Source of the DNA: Macondimonas sp045864775
GTDB taxonomy: Bacteria; Pseudomonadota; Gammaproteobacteria; UBA5335
Assembly (NCBI GenBank): GCA_045864775.1
Contig: BTVR01000002.1
Location: forward strand, 682,001 to 746,000
Length of the DNA stretch: 64,000 bases
Reading direction: 5' to 3'
Part shown: one piece after another, positions 1 through 7,772 of the stretch
Layout of the letters: each line of letters begins with the position of its first letter
How positions within the stretch are numbered: position 1 is the first letter of the stretch
Notes under the pieces: model-generated
Seen by the model: only the letters and a program-made list of their open reading frames with translations
The model's database searches: none
Told to the model about the DNA's origin: nothing
Position numbers and translations under genes: made by a program

Positions 1-307
1 CCGGAGTCGGGAAGCCGCGTCCGCCGTTCTGGGCCGTCACAGCCAGGTCGGCGTAGTGGCGCGCGGCATCCGGGTCGAATGGAAGCACCCGATCCTGGAA
101 CAGCGCCAGCAGCTGGTTCAGCGCTCGGTCAAGCAGGTTCTTGCGCTTGCCCGCCGGCAGTGCGCGGATGCCGAACAGCAACTCGGCCAGCGTGACGCTC
201 GACAGGTACAGGGTTTCCGCCGCCTGATCGTTCAGCCAAGCCCGCACGGCCGTGTCTGGCGCGGGCTTCATCGCCTCGGAAACCACGTTTGTATCGAGGA
301 CGATCAT
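1..307 (-). CDS. PIN-domain ribonuclease toxin (FitB/VapC type), 3' end cut by window edge
   Basis: The reading frame begins at an ATG directly after the antitoxin stop (TGA then ATG, no spacer) and runs off the left edge after about 102 codons. The N-terminus MIVLDTNVVSE is the classic PIN start, whose Asp is a metal ligand, and a conserved acidic residue follows in the segment SVTLAELLFGIRAL. PIN toxins are Mg-dependent RNases that cleave tRNA or other RNA when released from their antitoxin. The adjoining RHH gene and the translationally coupled layout support a type II toxin-antitoxin pair of the FitAB/VapBC kind. The C-terminal third, with the last acidic residues, lies outside the window, so activity cannot be judged. 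Confidence 0.88.
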   Translation of the reverse strand, partial: MIVLDTNVVSEAMKPAPDTAVRAWLNDQAAETLYLSSVTLAELLFGIRALPAGKRKNLLDRALNQLLALFQDRVLPFDPDAARHYADLAVTAQNGGRGFPTP

Positions 308-562
308 TCAGTCGAAGCTCAGCGGTTTGGCGGGCGTGTTGTCGCGCACGTTCTCGAAGACGGCGAAATCGTCATTGGTCAGACCGAGCTTGCGGCCAAT
401 GGCTGCCAGAGCATCCCCCACCCGCACGCGGCTTGAAGGCTTGACTGCGGCCGCCAGAATCTCGCGCACCTCCGCTTCCGTGCTGCGGCCGTGCTGGGCC
501 GCCCGCACCCGCAACGCGCGATGTACGTCATCGGGCACATTCCTTACGGTCAGAATTGCCAT
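308..562 (-). CDS. Ribbon-helix-helix antitoxin (FitA/VapB-like)
   Basis: An 84-residue protein. Residues 1-40 (MAILTVRNVPDDVHRALRVR, then the AAQHGRSTEAEVREIL segment) match the FitA/StbC ribbon-helix-helix DNA-binding fold: a short beta strand followed by two helices. The acidic and aromatic C-terminal tail is the part that normally wraps the PIN toxin. It is encoded immediately upstream of the PIN gene with zero spacing, so the two are almost certainly one operon. By family precedent the pair represses its own promoter, which should lie at about 563-620. The cellular targets are unknown. Confidence 0.87.
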   Translation of the reverse strand: MAILTVRNVPDDVHRALRVRAAQHGRSTEAEVREILAAAVKPSSRVRVGDALAAIGRKLGLTNDDFAVFENVRDNTPAKPLSFD

Positions 563-711
563 GCGTCAATACCTCTTGTCTGCTTGCCATGACTGCAAGA
601 ATAGACAAATGCAGTCACCGGCTCAATCGTGGCCGGCGGCTTGCGGGAGACGCCGCAGACTCCGCGGGAGAGGCTGCGCACCTCGCTGATGACGCGCCAT
701 GCGGACGGGCG

Positions 712-1905
712 TCACTCGCTCAGCCAGTCATCGCCGGGCATGATCCGCCGCATGAACGCGTCGAACATCGGGACGGTGAAGGCGGTGTCGCCGTGGCTCG
801 GGCTCCAGATCATGCCCTTGGCGATGAGCTGGTTGCGAGTCGGACCCAGCGAGGTCACTTTCCTTTGCAGCATGTCGGCGATGTCGCCCGATCGGTGCGG
901 GCCTGGGCCGAGTTCCGCCATGGCGCGCAGATAGCGCTTTTGGCTCGGTGTCAGGCGATCGAGGCGGACGCGGAAAAAGCTCTCGTCGAGCGCCGCGATC
1001 ACCTCGCGGGTCGCTGTTTGCACATCATCCAGACCGATGGGCGAGCCGGGCGCGACGTCCCAGACGTGCTTGCCCCACTCCTGCAGGAAGCAGGGATAAC
1101 CCTGCGTTTCCTGAACCAGGAGATCGAGCGCGGCGGGCGCGAACGCTACGCCGAGGTCCGCGGCGGGCCTGGCGAGCGCGGCGCGGGCCGCGTCGGGAGG
1201 CAGCGGGCCGATGTCCGGAAAATCGAACAGCCGCTCGGCGTAGGACTTGGCCCGTCCCATACGGCCCGGGAGCTGCGGCAGCCCGGCACCCACCAGCATG
1301 ACCGGCAGTTGCCGTTGCGCGGTCCGGTGGAGCGCCGTGGTGAGGGCGGCCAATTGGTCTTCCTCGACGTATTGCAGCTCATCCACGATCAGAATCAGGG
1401 TGGTGCCAGCCTGCCGCGCCGCGAGCCCCGCCGCTTCCAGCAGTGCCTGGAGGTCGTATTCCAGATCGCCGTTGTCGGCAAGACCCGGCTCGGGCTCGAA
1501 ATCGAGGCCAACTTCGATGTCCTCGTACTTGAACTTGAGCGCCTTGACGAAGCCGGCCAGCGCCCGCAGGGCACGATGCGCCAAATCTCTCGCCTGATCG
1601 GTGCGCGACAGCCGCAGCAGCGCCTGGCGCAGTTGGGGCGCGAGCATCGCCGGCAGGGAACGTCCCTCCGGCGCTTCGATGCGCACCGTGTGCAGGCCCG
1701 CGGCTTCGGCATCGGTCCGCAGGCGATCCAGCAACACGGTCTTGCCCACCCCGCGCAGGCCCACCATCAGCACGCTCTTGGCATGGCGGCCCAGCCGCAC
1801 GCGCTCGGTGGCGATGCGCATGGCTTCGCGCAGTGCGTCGCGGCCGGCAAGCTCCGGCGGCGGCGCGCCGGCGCCCGGGGCATAGGGATTGGTGATCGGG
1901 TCCAT
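712..1905 (-). CDS. AAA-family ATPase (STAND/ORC-like P-loop ATPase)
   Basis: A 397-residue protein with a P-loop GLRGVGKT near residues 49-56 and a Walker B stretch LILIVDELQY near 170-179. A helical lid follows, then a C-terminal part (about 315-397) that resembles a winged helix (RSGDIADMLQ, LGPTRNQLIAKGMI). This arrangement is that of the broad ATPase group often annotated as 'AAA family ATPase / ATP-binding protein', related to archaeal and ORC/Cdc6-like STAND ATPases. No partner gene is obvious. The gene stands alone beside the toxin-antitoxin pair, with a 149-base gap downstream and an AT-rich stretch upstream (about 1910-1980) that could hold its promoter. The function is unknown; a regulatory or stress ATPase is a guess. 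Confidence 0.8.
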   Translation of the reverse strand: MDPITNPYAPGAGAPPPELAGRDALREAMRIATERVRLGRHAKSVLMVGLRGVGKTVLLDRLRTDAEAAGLHTVRIEAPEGRSLPAMLAPQLRQALLRLSRTDQARDLAHRALRALAGFVKALKFKYEDIEVGLDFEPEPGLADNGDLEYDLQALLEAAGLAARQAGTTLILIVDELQYVEEDQLAALTTALHRTAQRQLPVMLVGAGLPQLPGRMGRAKSYAERLFDFPDIGPLPPDAARAALARPAADLGVAFAPAALDLLVQETQGYPCFLQEWGKHVWDVAPGSPIGLDDVQTATREVIAALDESFFRVRLDRLTPSQKRYLRAMAELGPGPHRSGDIADMLQRKVTSLGPTRNQLIAKGMIWSPSHGDTAFTVPMFDAFMRRIMPGDDWLSE

Positions 1906-2059
1906 GAGGTAATTATGGGGTCGTTACGGACTTTATCCGCGCGATATAAATTCGGTAAATTCGCTCAAATCGCTTGATACAGGCTCGCGTTCCCGACGAC
2001 GAAAAATGCCCGGTCGCTGCCCAAAGCGGCTCTCGGGCGCCCCATCGAAAGGCCCGTGC

Positions 2060-2830
2060 CTAACGCGGCACGAACACGCGGACGCCGCCGTCGTCGAGGC
2101 AGGCGAAGGGATGGCGATAGAGCCAGCCGAGGCGCTGGGCGGTGAGCAGCTCGGCCGAAGGTCCCCATTCCGCAGCGCCGTCGGGCCCGAGCAGCAGGAC
2201 GTGCGCGCAATAGCGCGCGGCGAGATTGGGGTCGTGCAGGCTGACCAGCGCGGTCTTGCCGCCCTCGCGCGTCAGGCGCGCGAGGTGATCCATGATCAGG
2301 ATCTGGTGATGCCAGTCCAGATGATTGACCGGTTCATCGAGCAGCATCACCGGCGGGTCCTGGGCCAGCAGGGTCGCCAGCGCGACCCGTCGCCGCTCAC
2401 CGCCCGAGAGCGCGTCCAGCGGGCGCCCGGCGAGATCGCCGAGCTGCATCACGGCCAGCGCGTCCGTGATCGCCTGCCGGTCGGCGCCCGACAGACCACG
2501 CCACATCGGCTGATGGGCGAAGCGCCCGGCGGCGACGGTTTCCTCGACCGTGGCGGGGAAGGTCACGACATCGTCCTGAAACAGCAGCCCCAAGCGCTGC
2601 GCCCGCGCCCGCGCCGACCAGGCGCCGATGGCGCGCCCCGCGAGCAGGATGGTGCCGCTGCGCGGCGCACGTAGGCCAGCCAGCGTCTGCAGCAGAGTGG
2701 TCTTGCCGCTGCCGTTGGCCCCGAGGATCGCGACCATCTGCCCACCCGCCAGCGCGAAATCCAGCGGCGCCCCCGGTGCGCGTCCCGGCACGTCGAGCAC
2801 CAGTTGGCGGGCGGCGAGCCGGGCCGTCAC
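2060..2830 (-). CDS. ABC transporter ATP-binding protein, cobalamin/Fe-siderophore/heme type
   Basis: A 256-residue ATPase with Walker A GANGSGKT (about 36-43), Q-loop LLFQDD, signature LSGGERRRVALA and Walker B PVMLLDEPVNHLD, then the H-loop VSLHD. The family is BtuD/FecE/HmuV. It energises uptake of a metal complex across the inner membrane together with the permease, whose stop overlaps this start by 4 bases (ATGA). No periplasmic binding protein or TonB receptor is adjacent, so the substrate (cobalamin, heme or siderophore) cannot be decided from context. No cobalamin riboswitch is visible upstream of the permease. btuD is a reasonable guess but is not assigned. Confidence 0.93.
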   Translation of the reverse strand: MTARLAARQLVLDVPGRAPGAPLDFALAGGQMVAILGANGSGKTTLLQTLAGLRAPRSGTILLAGRAIGAWSARARAQRLGLLFQDDVVTFPATVEETVAAGRFAHQPMWRGLSGADRQAITDALAVMQLGDLAGRPLDALSGGERRRVALATLLAQDPPVMLLDEPVNHLDWHHQILIMDHLARLTREGGKTALVSLHDPNLAARYCAHVLLLGPDGAAEWGPSAELLTAQRLGWLYRHPFACLDDGGVRVFVPR

Positions 2831-3801
2831 GTGCCGCGCCGGTTCAGCAGATAGAGAAAGACCGGCACGCCGAGCAGCGCCGTCACCACGCCGACCGGCA
2901 AGGCGCGCGGCGCCAGCAGCGTGCGCGCGAGGGTGTCGGCGAGCACCAGCAAGCCCCCGCCGGCGAGCGCCGCGGCGGGGATCAGCAGGCGCTGGTCGTT
3001 GCCGATCGCGAGGCGCACGAGGTGCGGCACGATGAGGCCGACGAAGCCGACGCTGCCGGCCACGGTCACGGCCAGCGCCGTGGCCAGCGCGGCCAGCACA
3101 TGCACCACGGGTTGCAGTTGCGCCACGGGCACGCCAAGGGCTTGCGCCTCGAGGCTACCGCGCGCCATCACGTTCAGGCTGCGCCCCAACGGCCAGGCGA
3201 GACACGCCAGCATCGCCAGGGCCGCCAGCGCCCACCACGGCGCCTGCGTCACGCCGCCGAGATCGCCCATGAGCCAGAACAGCATGCCCGGCAGCCGGGC
3301 CGGATCGGCCACCGCCAGCAGGAAGCTGATCACGGCGCCCCAGCCGGCTGCCAGCCCGACGCCGCTCAAAAGCAGCCGCGCGGGGTTCCAGCCGCCGCCC
3401 CGGCGCGCCAGACCGAACACCAGGGCAATCGAGCCCAGGGCGCCGGCAAAGGCCGGCCCGGCCAATTGACCCGTCCCCAACCCCGCCATCAGCCCCAGCA
3501 GGGCGGCCACGGCCGCGCCGCCGGACACCCCGAGCACATAGGGGTCGGCCAGGGGATTGCGCAGCATCACCTGCATCAGCGCGCCGGCCACCGCCAGCAG
3601 GCCCCCGACCGCGAAGGCCGCGAGCGCGCGCGGCAGCCGCACCGTCCAGACGATCTGACGGGCGAGCGCGTCGCCCTGCCCCGCCAGCGCCAGGGCGACG
3701 CGCTGCGGGGCGAGCGGGAGCGCGCCCGTCGTGAGCGCAAGCACGCCGGCCGCCAGGGCGGCGCCGGTGAGCACGATCAGGATGACGACGGCGCGGGGCA
3801 T
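2827..3801 (-). CDS. FecCD/BtuC-family ABC transporter permease
   Basis: A 324-residue, strongly hydrophobic protein with about ten predicted membrane helices. It has the FecCD hallmarks: VRLPRALAAFAVGGLLAVAG near residues 52-71, NPLADPYVLGVSGGA near 82-96 and GFVGLIVPHLVRL near 250-262. It is the channel half of the importer and pairs with the ATPase that overlaps its 3' end. The first residues (MPRAVVILIVLTGAALAAGV) form a membrane segment, which supports this start. Only about 70 bases separate it from the divergent hisN-like gene, so the two probably have back-to-back promoters. Confidence 0.93.
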   Translation of the reverse strand: MPRAVVILIVLTGAALAAGVLALTTGALPLAPQRVALALAGQGDALARQIVWTVRLPRALAAFAVGGLLAVAGALMQVMLRNPLADPYVLGVSGGAAVAALLGLMAGLGTGQLAGPAFAGALGSIALVFGLARRGGGWNPARLLLSGVGLAAGWGAVISFLLAVADPARLPGMLFWLMGDLGGVTQAPWWALAALAMLACLAWPLGRSLNVMARGSLEAQALGVPVAQLQPVVHVLAALATALAVTVAGSVGFVGLIVPHLVRLAIGNDQRLLIPAAALAGGGLLVLADTLARTLLAPRALPVGVVTALLGVPVFLYLLNRRGT

Positions 3802-3870
3802 GGCTGGCTAGAATAAAAGCATCGGGCGCCGACAGCCGCCGCCCACGTCCCATCCCCAAAGGACATCCCC

Positions 3871-4638
3871 ATGACCATGAGCCCCCAGCTGGAAACCGCC
3901 ATCGCCGCCGCCCGCGCCGCCGAGGCCATCATCCGCCGCTATTACGAAGGCGACGTCGCGGTCCAGATCAAGGCCGATCAGACGCCGGTGACGGCGGCCG
4001 ACATCGAGAGCGAGGAGGCGATCCGCCTGATCATCCGCGAGCGCTTCCCGGATCACGGCTTCTACGGCGAGGAAGGCGGCATGGAAAACGCCGACGCCGA
4101 GTGGGTATGGCTGATCGACCCCATCGACGGGACCAAGAGCTTCGTGCGCCGCTATCCGTTCTTCTCCACCCAGATCGCGCTCATGCATCACGGCGAGCTG
4201 GTGCTGGGCGTGTCCAACGCGCCCCTGTTCGGCGAAATGGCCTGGGCCGAGCGCGGCCACGGCGCCTTTCTCAACGGCGAACGCGTAAGGGTCAGCGACA
4301 TCAGTCTGCTCGAGGCCGCCACGCTGTCGCTGGGCAACATCAAGACGCTCGCCGCCTCGCACGGCTGGGCGGGGCTCGGCCGGCTGGTGCAGGCCATGAA
4401 CCGCACGCGCGGTTACGGAGACTTCTACCACTACCACCTCCTGGCGGCGGGCAAGATCGATGTCGTGATCGAATCGGACCTCAACATCCTGGACATCGCG
4501 GCGCTCACCGTCATCGTTCGAGAGGCGGGCGGGGATGTGACCCAGCTCGACGGCGGCCCCGTCGGCCTCAAGACCACTTCGCTGCTCGCCACCAACGGCC
4601 GGCTGCGCCACGCGGTCAACGAACTGCTTCAGTCCTGA
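3871..4638 (+). CDS. Inositol monophosphatase-family phosphatase, HisN-type histidinol-phosphatase candidate
   Basis: A 255-residue member of the Mg-dependent inositol-phosphatase superfamily. Metal-site motifs are visible: GEEGG (about 71-75), WLIDPIDGTKSF (about 86-97) and the C-terminal LDIAALTVIVREAGG (about 209-223). The DGTKSFVR variant and overall length resemble HisN-type histidinol-phosphatases, which catalyse the penultimate step of histidine synthesis. Related enzymes act on inositol phosphate or PAP, so the substrate is inferred only from similarity. A second start, two codons downstream, cannot be excluded. Its 3' end overlaps the convergent HAD phosphatase gene by 10 bases. Confidence 0.85.
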   Translation: MTMSPQLETAIAAARAAEAIIRRYYEGDVAVQIKADQTPVTAADIESEEAIRLIIRERFPDHGFYGEEGGMENADAEWVWLIDPIDGTKSFVRRYPFFSTQIALMHHGELVLGVSNAPLFGEMAWAERGHGAFLNGERVRVSDISLLEAATLSLGNIKTLAASHGWAGLGRLVQAMNRTRGYGDFYHYHLLAAGKIDVVIESDLNILDIAALTVIVREAGGDVTQLDGGPVGLKTTSLLATNGRLRHAVNELLQS

Positions 4639-5309
4639 GGCAGCGGCATGGGCTGCTCGCCCCGGCGCAGCGTGAGGACGGGCCAGCCGCGCCGGCGTGC
4701 CTCGCCGCGCAGCACGGGATCCGGATCGACCGCGACGGGATGATCGACCTCGGCCAGAAGCGGCAGGTCGTTGTGCGAATCGCTGTAGAACCACGTCGGG
4801 GCCGGCCGATCACCCGCGAGCCACTCGGCCAGCCGCGTCACCTTGCCCTCGCGATAGCACGGCACGCCCGCCACCCGGCCGGTGTAGACGCCGGCCAGTT
4901 CCTCGGGCTCGGTGGCGATCAGCGCATCGACACCGAACAGCCGGGCGATCGGCTCGGTGACGAAGCGGTTGGTGGCGGTGATGATCGCCGTGCGGTGTCC
5001 CTGCCGGCGGTGGTGCTCGACCAGCGCCCGCGCGGCCGGCAGCACGATCGGGTCGATCGCCTCGGCCATGAAGCGCTCGCGCCAGGCCTCCAGCCGCTCG
5101 CGTGGATGCTCGGCCAGCGGCCGGAGCGCGAAGGCGAGGAACTCGAAGATGTCGAGCGTGCCCGCGCGGTAGGCATCATAGAAGCGCTGGTTCTCGGCGC
5201 GGTAATGCGCGCCGTCGACCGCGCCGAGCCCGACCAGATAGTCACCCCAGAGGTGATCGCTGTCGCCTGCCAGAAGGGTGTTGTCCAGATCGAAAAGAGC
5301 CAAGCTCAC
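4629..5309 (-). CDS. HAD-superfamily phosphatase, subfamily IB (SerB-like)
   Basis: A 226-residue protein from a GTG start chosen because it places the HAD motif I (ALFDLDNTLL) at the N-terminus, as in homologues. GGGG lies 10 bases upstream. A longer frame reaching an ATG at 5381 exists but would add 24 unsupported residues. Motif II is TAIITATNRF and motif III/IV is FYSDSHNDLPLL, the IB-type 'SDSxxDLP' signature shared with phosphoserine phosphatase-like enzymes. Proteins like this commonly sit beside rppH in proteobacteria; the physiological substrate is not known. It is divergent from rppH and its 3' end overlaps the convergent hisN-like gene by 10 bases. Confidence 0.87.
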   Translation of the reverse strand: MSLALFDLDNTLLAGDSDHLWGDYLVGLGAVDGAHYRAENQRFYDAYRAGTLDIFEFLAFALRPLAEHPRERLEAWRERFMAEAIDPIVLPAARALVEHHRRQGHRTAIITATNRFVTEPIARLFGVDALIATEPEELAGVYTGRVAGVPCYREGKVTRLAEWLAGDRPAPTWFYSDSHNDLPLLAEVDHPVAVDPDPVLRGEARRRGWPVLTLRRGEQPMPLPQD

Positions 5310-5376
5310 GCGCCACGATCCCCATATCAATGTGCGGCGAAGCATACCCACTCGCGCTGGCCGGGTCGAGGCACGC

Positions 5377-5405
5377 TTCAAACCCGAAGGGTTTTCTGCT
5401 ATCTA
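5377..5405 (+). promoter_or_regulatory. Candidate sigma-70 promoter for rppH
   Basis: TTCAAA (5377-5382) and TATCTA (5400-5405) are separated by 17 bases, and TG lies one base before the -10 (extended -10). It starts 58 bases upstream of the rppH GTG. The spacer contains a small AAACCC/GGGTTT inverted repeat. Consensus match is moderate, so this is a prediction only. Confidence 0.3.
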
Positions 5406-5434
5406 ATCATCCAATTGAATCGCGGAGTCCCGCT

Positions 5435-5953
5435 GTGATCGACGTCGACGGCTTTCGCCCCAATGTGGGAATCATGCTGGCCAACGCCCGGCATGAACTC
5501 CTGTGGGCGCGCCGCATCGGCCAGAACGCGTGGCAGTTCCCGCAGGGCGGCATCGACCCGGGCGAGAGCGCGGAAGAGGCTCTTTTTCGCGAACTCTACG
5601 AGGAAATCGGCCTCGGCGAAGCCGACGTGGAGATCCTGGGCTGCACCCGTGGCTGGCTGCGCTATTACCTGCCCAAACGCTTCATCCGCCGCAACGCCTG
5701 GCCCCGCTGCATCGGCCAGAAGCAGGTCTGGTTCCTGCTGCGGCTCACCGCGCCCGAGGAGCGGGTGCGCTTCGATCTCGGCCCCAAACCGGAATTCGAC
5801 CATTGGCGCTGGGTGCCGTACTGGCATCCGGTCAACGAAGTCGTGTTCTTCAAGCGGCGCGTCTATCGCCGGGCGCTGCAGGAACTCGAACCGCTGCTGC
5901 CCGGCCCGCCGCCCACGCCTGTTCATTTCCACGTGCCCCGCAACTCTGCCTGA
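5435..5953 (+). CDS. rppH: RNA pyrophosphohydrolase (Nudix)
   Basis: A 172-residue Nudix hydrolase that removes pyrophosphate from the 5' end of mRNAs to start RNaseE-dependent decay. The GTG start gives VIDVDGFRPNVGI, matching the RppH N-terminus, with GGAGT seven bases upstream. The Nudix box is intact (GGIDPGESAEEA then FRELYEEIGL, about residues 38-60). Other family marks are ARRIGQNAWQFPQGG and the C-terminal block with FKRRVYRRAL. The length matches the usual 160-175 residues. Longer frames in the same phase exist upstream but lack support. Confidence 0.95.
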   Translation: MIDVDGFRPNVGIMLANARHELLWARRIGQNAWQFPQGGIDPGESAEEALFRELYEEIGLGEADVEILGCTRGWLRYYLPKRFIRRNAWPRCIGQKQVWFLLRLTAPEERVRFDLGPKPEFDHWRWVPYWHPVNEVVFFKRRVYRRALQELEPLLPGPPPTPVHFHVPRNSA

Positions 5954-6043
5954 CGCTCAAGCCCAAGCCGCAGTATCACGATATTAGGAATGACGGCGCC
6001 GGACCTCCCCGCGCCGCTCCGACCTGTCGAGGAACGCCGGTCC

Positions 6044-7762
6044 ATGGCTATCAGCCCGCTGACACCCTCCCGCCTGTCAGGCTTGACGCGCCGTTTGGTG
6101 CAGGCCGGCCTGCTCGCCGACGACGCCGCCCTGCGCGCCCAGGAAGAGTCCACCGCCAGCCGACAGGGGCTCGTGGCTCACCTCTATGAGCACAAGCTGG
6201 TGGGTGAACGGGACCTGGCGCGGATGGTGGCGGAGGAATTCGGCGCGCCACTGATCGATCTGAATGCGATCGAGCCCCGCACCATGCCGATCCGGATGGT
6301 GGATGAAAAGCTGCTGCGACGCCATCAGGTGCTGCCCATCCATCAGCGCGGCCCGCGGCTCTACGTCGCCACCAGCGATCCGACCAACCAGCAAGCCCTC
6401 GACGATGTGGGCTTCGCCACGCGCAAGCAGATCGTCGCCATCATCGCCGAGCACTCCCAGTTGCTCGAGATCCTGGACAAGATGCTGGATGCCTACGACA
6501 CGCGGCTCAGCGCGCTGGCCGATGCCGACCTCGAGAAACTCGAAGTGGGCAGCGCCGACGCCGACGCCACGGGGCGCGGCACCGAACCGGACGTGGACGA
6601 TGCGCCGGTGGTGCGCTTCATCAACAAGATTCTGCTCGACGCGGTGAACAAGGGCGCCTCGGACATCCACTTCGAGCCCTACGAACAGTTCTACCGCATC
6701 CGGCGCCGGCAGGACGGCATCCTGCACGACATCAACCGGCCACCGGTGACGCTGGGGATGCGGCTGGCCGCGCGCCTGAAGGTCATGGCGCGTCTCGACA
6801 TCGCCGAGCGGCGCATCCCGCAGGACGGCCGCATCAAGCTCAAGCTGTCCAAGCAGCGCGCCATCGACTTTCGCGTCAGCACCTGCCCGACTCTCTGGGG
6901 CGAAAAGATCGTGCTGCGTCTGCTCGATGCCACCAGCGCCCAGATCGGCATCGACGCGCTGGGCTTCGAGCCGCACCAGAAGGACATCTACCTCAGGACG
7001 CTCTCCAAGCCGCAGGGCATGATCCTGGTGACCGGCCCCACTGGCAGCGGCAAGACCGTCACGCTCTATACGGGCCTGAACATCCTCAACACCACCGACC
7101 GCAACATTTCCACCGCGGAGGACCCGGTCGAAATCAACCTTGCGGGCATCAACCAGGTCAACGTGAACCCGCGCATCGGGCTGGATTTCGCCAATGCGTT
7201 GCGCGCCTTCCTGCGCCAGGACCCGGACGTGATCATGGTGGGGGAAATCCGCGATCTCGAAACCGCCGAAATCGCCATCAAGGCCGCGCAGACCGGCCAC
7301 ATGGTGCTCTCGACGCTGCACACCAACGACGCCCCTCAGAGCCTCGAGCGTCTGGTCAACATGGGCGTGGCGCCGTTCAACATCGCCTCGTCGGTGCATC
7401 TCATCATCGCCCAGCGCCTCGCGCGCCGACTGTGCCGCCATTGCCGCACCCGCCGGGACGTACCGCGCGACGCCCTGTTGCAGGCAGGTTTTCTGCCCGA
7501 CGAGATCGACGAGCGCCTCGCCATCTACGGGCCTAAAGGTTGCGATCAATGCACCGATGGTTACAAGGGACGGGTGGGGATCTACCAGGTCCTCCCCGTC
7601 TCGCCCGCCATCGGTCGCATCATCATGGACGGCGGCAACTCGCTGGACATCGCCCGGCAGGCCGAGGCAGAAGGCGTGATCGATCTGCGCCGGGCCGGAC
7701 TCAACAAGGTCAAGCAGGGACTCACCAGCCTGGAAGAAATCCACCGCGTCACCATCGAATAA
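6044..7762 (+). CDS. pilB: Type IV pilus assembly ATPase PilB
   Basis: A 572-residue GspE/PilB ATPase that powers pilin polymerisation at the inner membrane. The start was set at the ATG with GAGGAA nine bases upstream; an ATG 54 bases earlier has its AGGA abutting the codon and adds residues not found in the family. An MshEN-type N-terminal domain (about 1-150) is followed by the central ATPase with Walker A GPTGSGKT (about 331), Asp box and Walker B (DPDVIMVGEIRD, about 391) and the zinc tetracysteine pair CRHC/CDQC (about 464 and 500). pilC and pilD follow directly. No pilin gene lies in the window. Confidence 0.97.
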   Translation: MAISPLTPSRLSGLTRRLVQAGLLADDAALRAQEESTASRQGLVAHLYEHKLVGERDLARMVAEEFGAPLIDLNAIEPRTMPIRMVDEKLLRRHQVLPIHQRGPRLYVATSDPTNQQALDDVGFATRKQIVAIIAEHSQLLEILDKMLDAYDTRLSALADADLEKLEVGSADADATGRGTEPDVDDAPVVRFINKILLDAVNKGASDIHFEPYEQFYRIRRRQDGILHDINRPPVTLGMRLAARLKVMARLDIAERRIPQDGRIKLKLSKQRAIDFRVSTCPTLWGEKIVLRLLDATSAQIGIDALGFEPHQKDIYLRTLSKPQGMILVTGPTGSGKTVTLYTGLNILNTTDRNISTAEDPVEINLAGINQVNVNPRIGLDFANALRAFLRQDPDVIMVGEIRDLETAEIAIKAAQTGHMVLSTLHTNDAPQSLERLVNMGVAPFNIASSVHLIIAQRLARRLCRHCRTRRDVPRDALLQAGFLPDEIDERLAIYGPKGCDQCTDGYKGRVGIYQVLPVSPAIGRIIMDGGNSLDIARQAEAEGVIDLRRAGLNKVKQGLTSLEEIHRVTIE

Positions 7763-7772
7763 CGGATCGCCC

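Noticed and set aside
556..1977. Long plus-strand frame of 473 codons opposite the AAA ATPase
   Set aside because: It is the complementary-strand shadow of a GC-rich gene: Arg/His/Gly-rich, no motif, no RBS, while the minus-strand frame has Walker motifs.
3802..3870. Cobalamin riboswitch upstream of the FecCD/BtuC-type permease
   Set aside because: Only about 70 bases separate the permease from hisN, far too short for a cobalamin riboswitch, and no B12-box-like sequence was seen.
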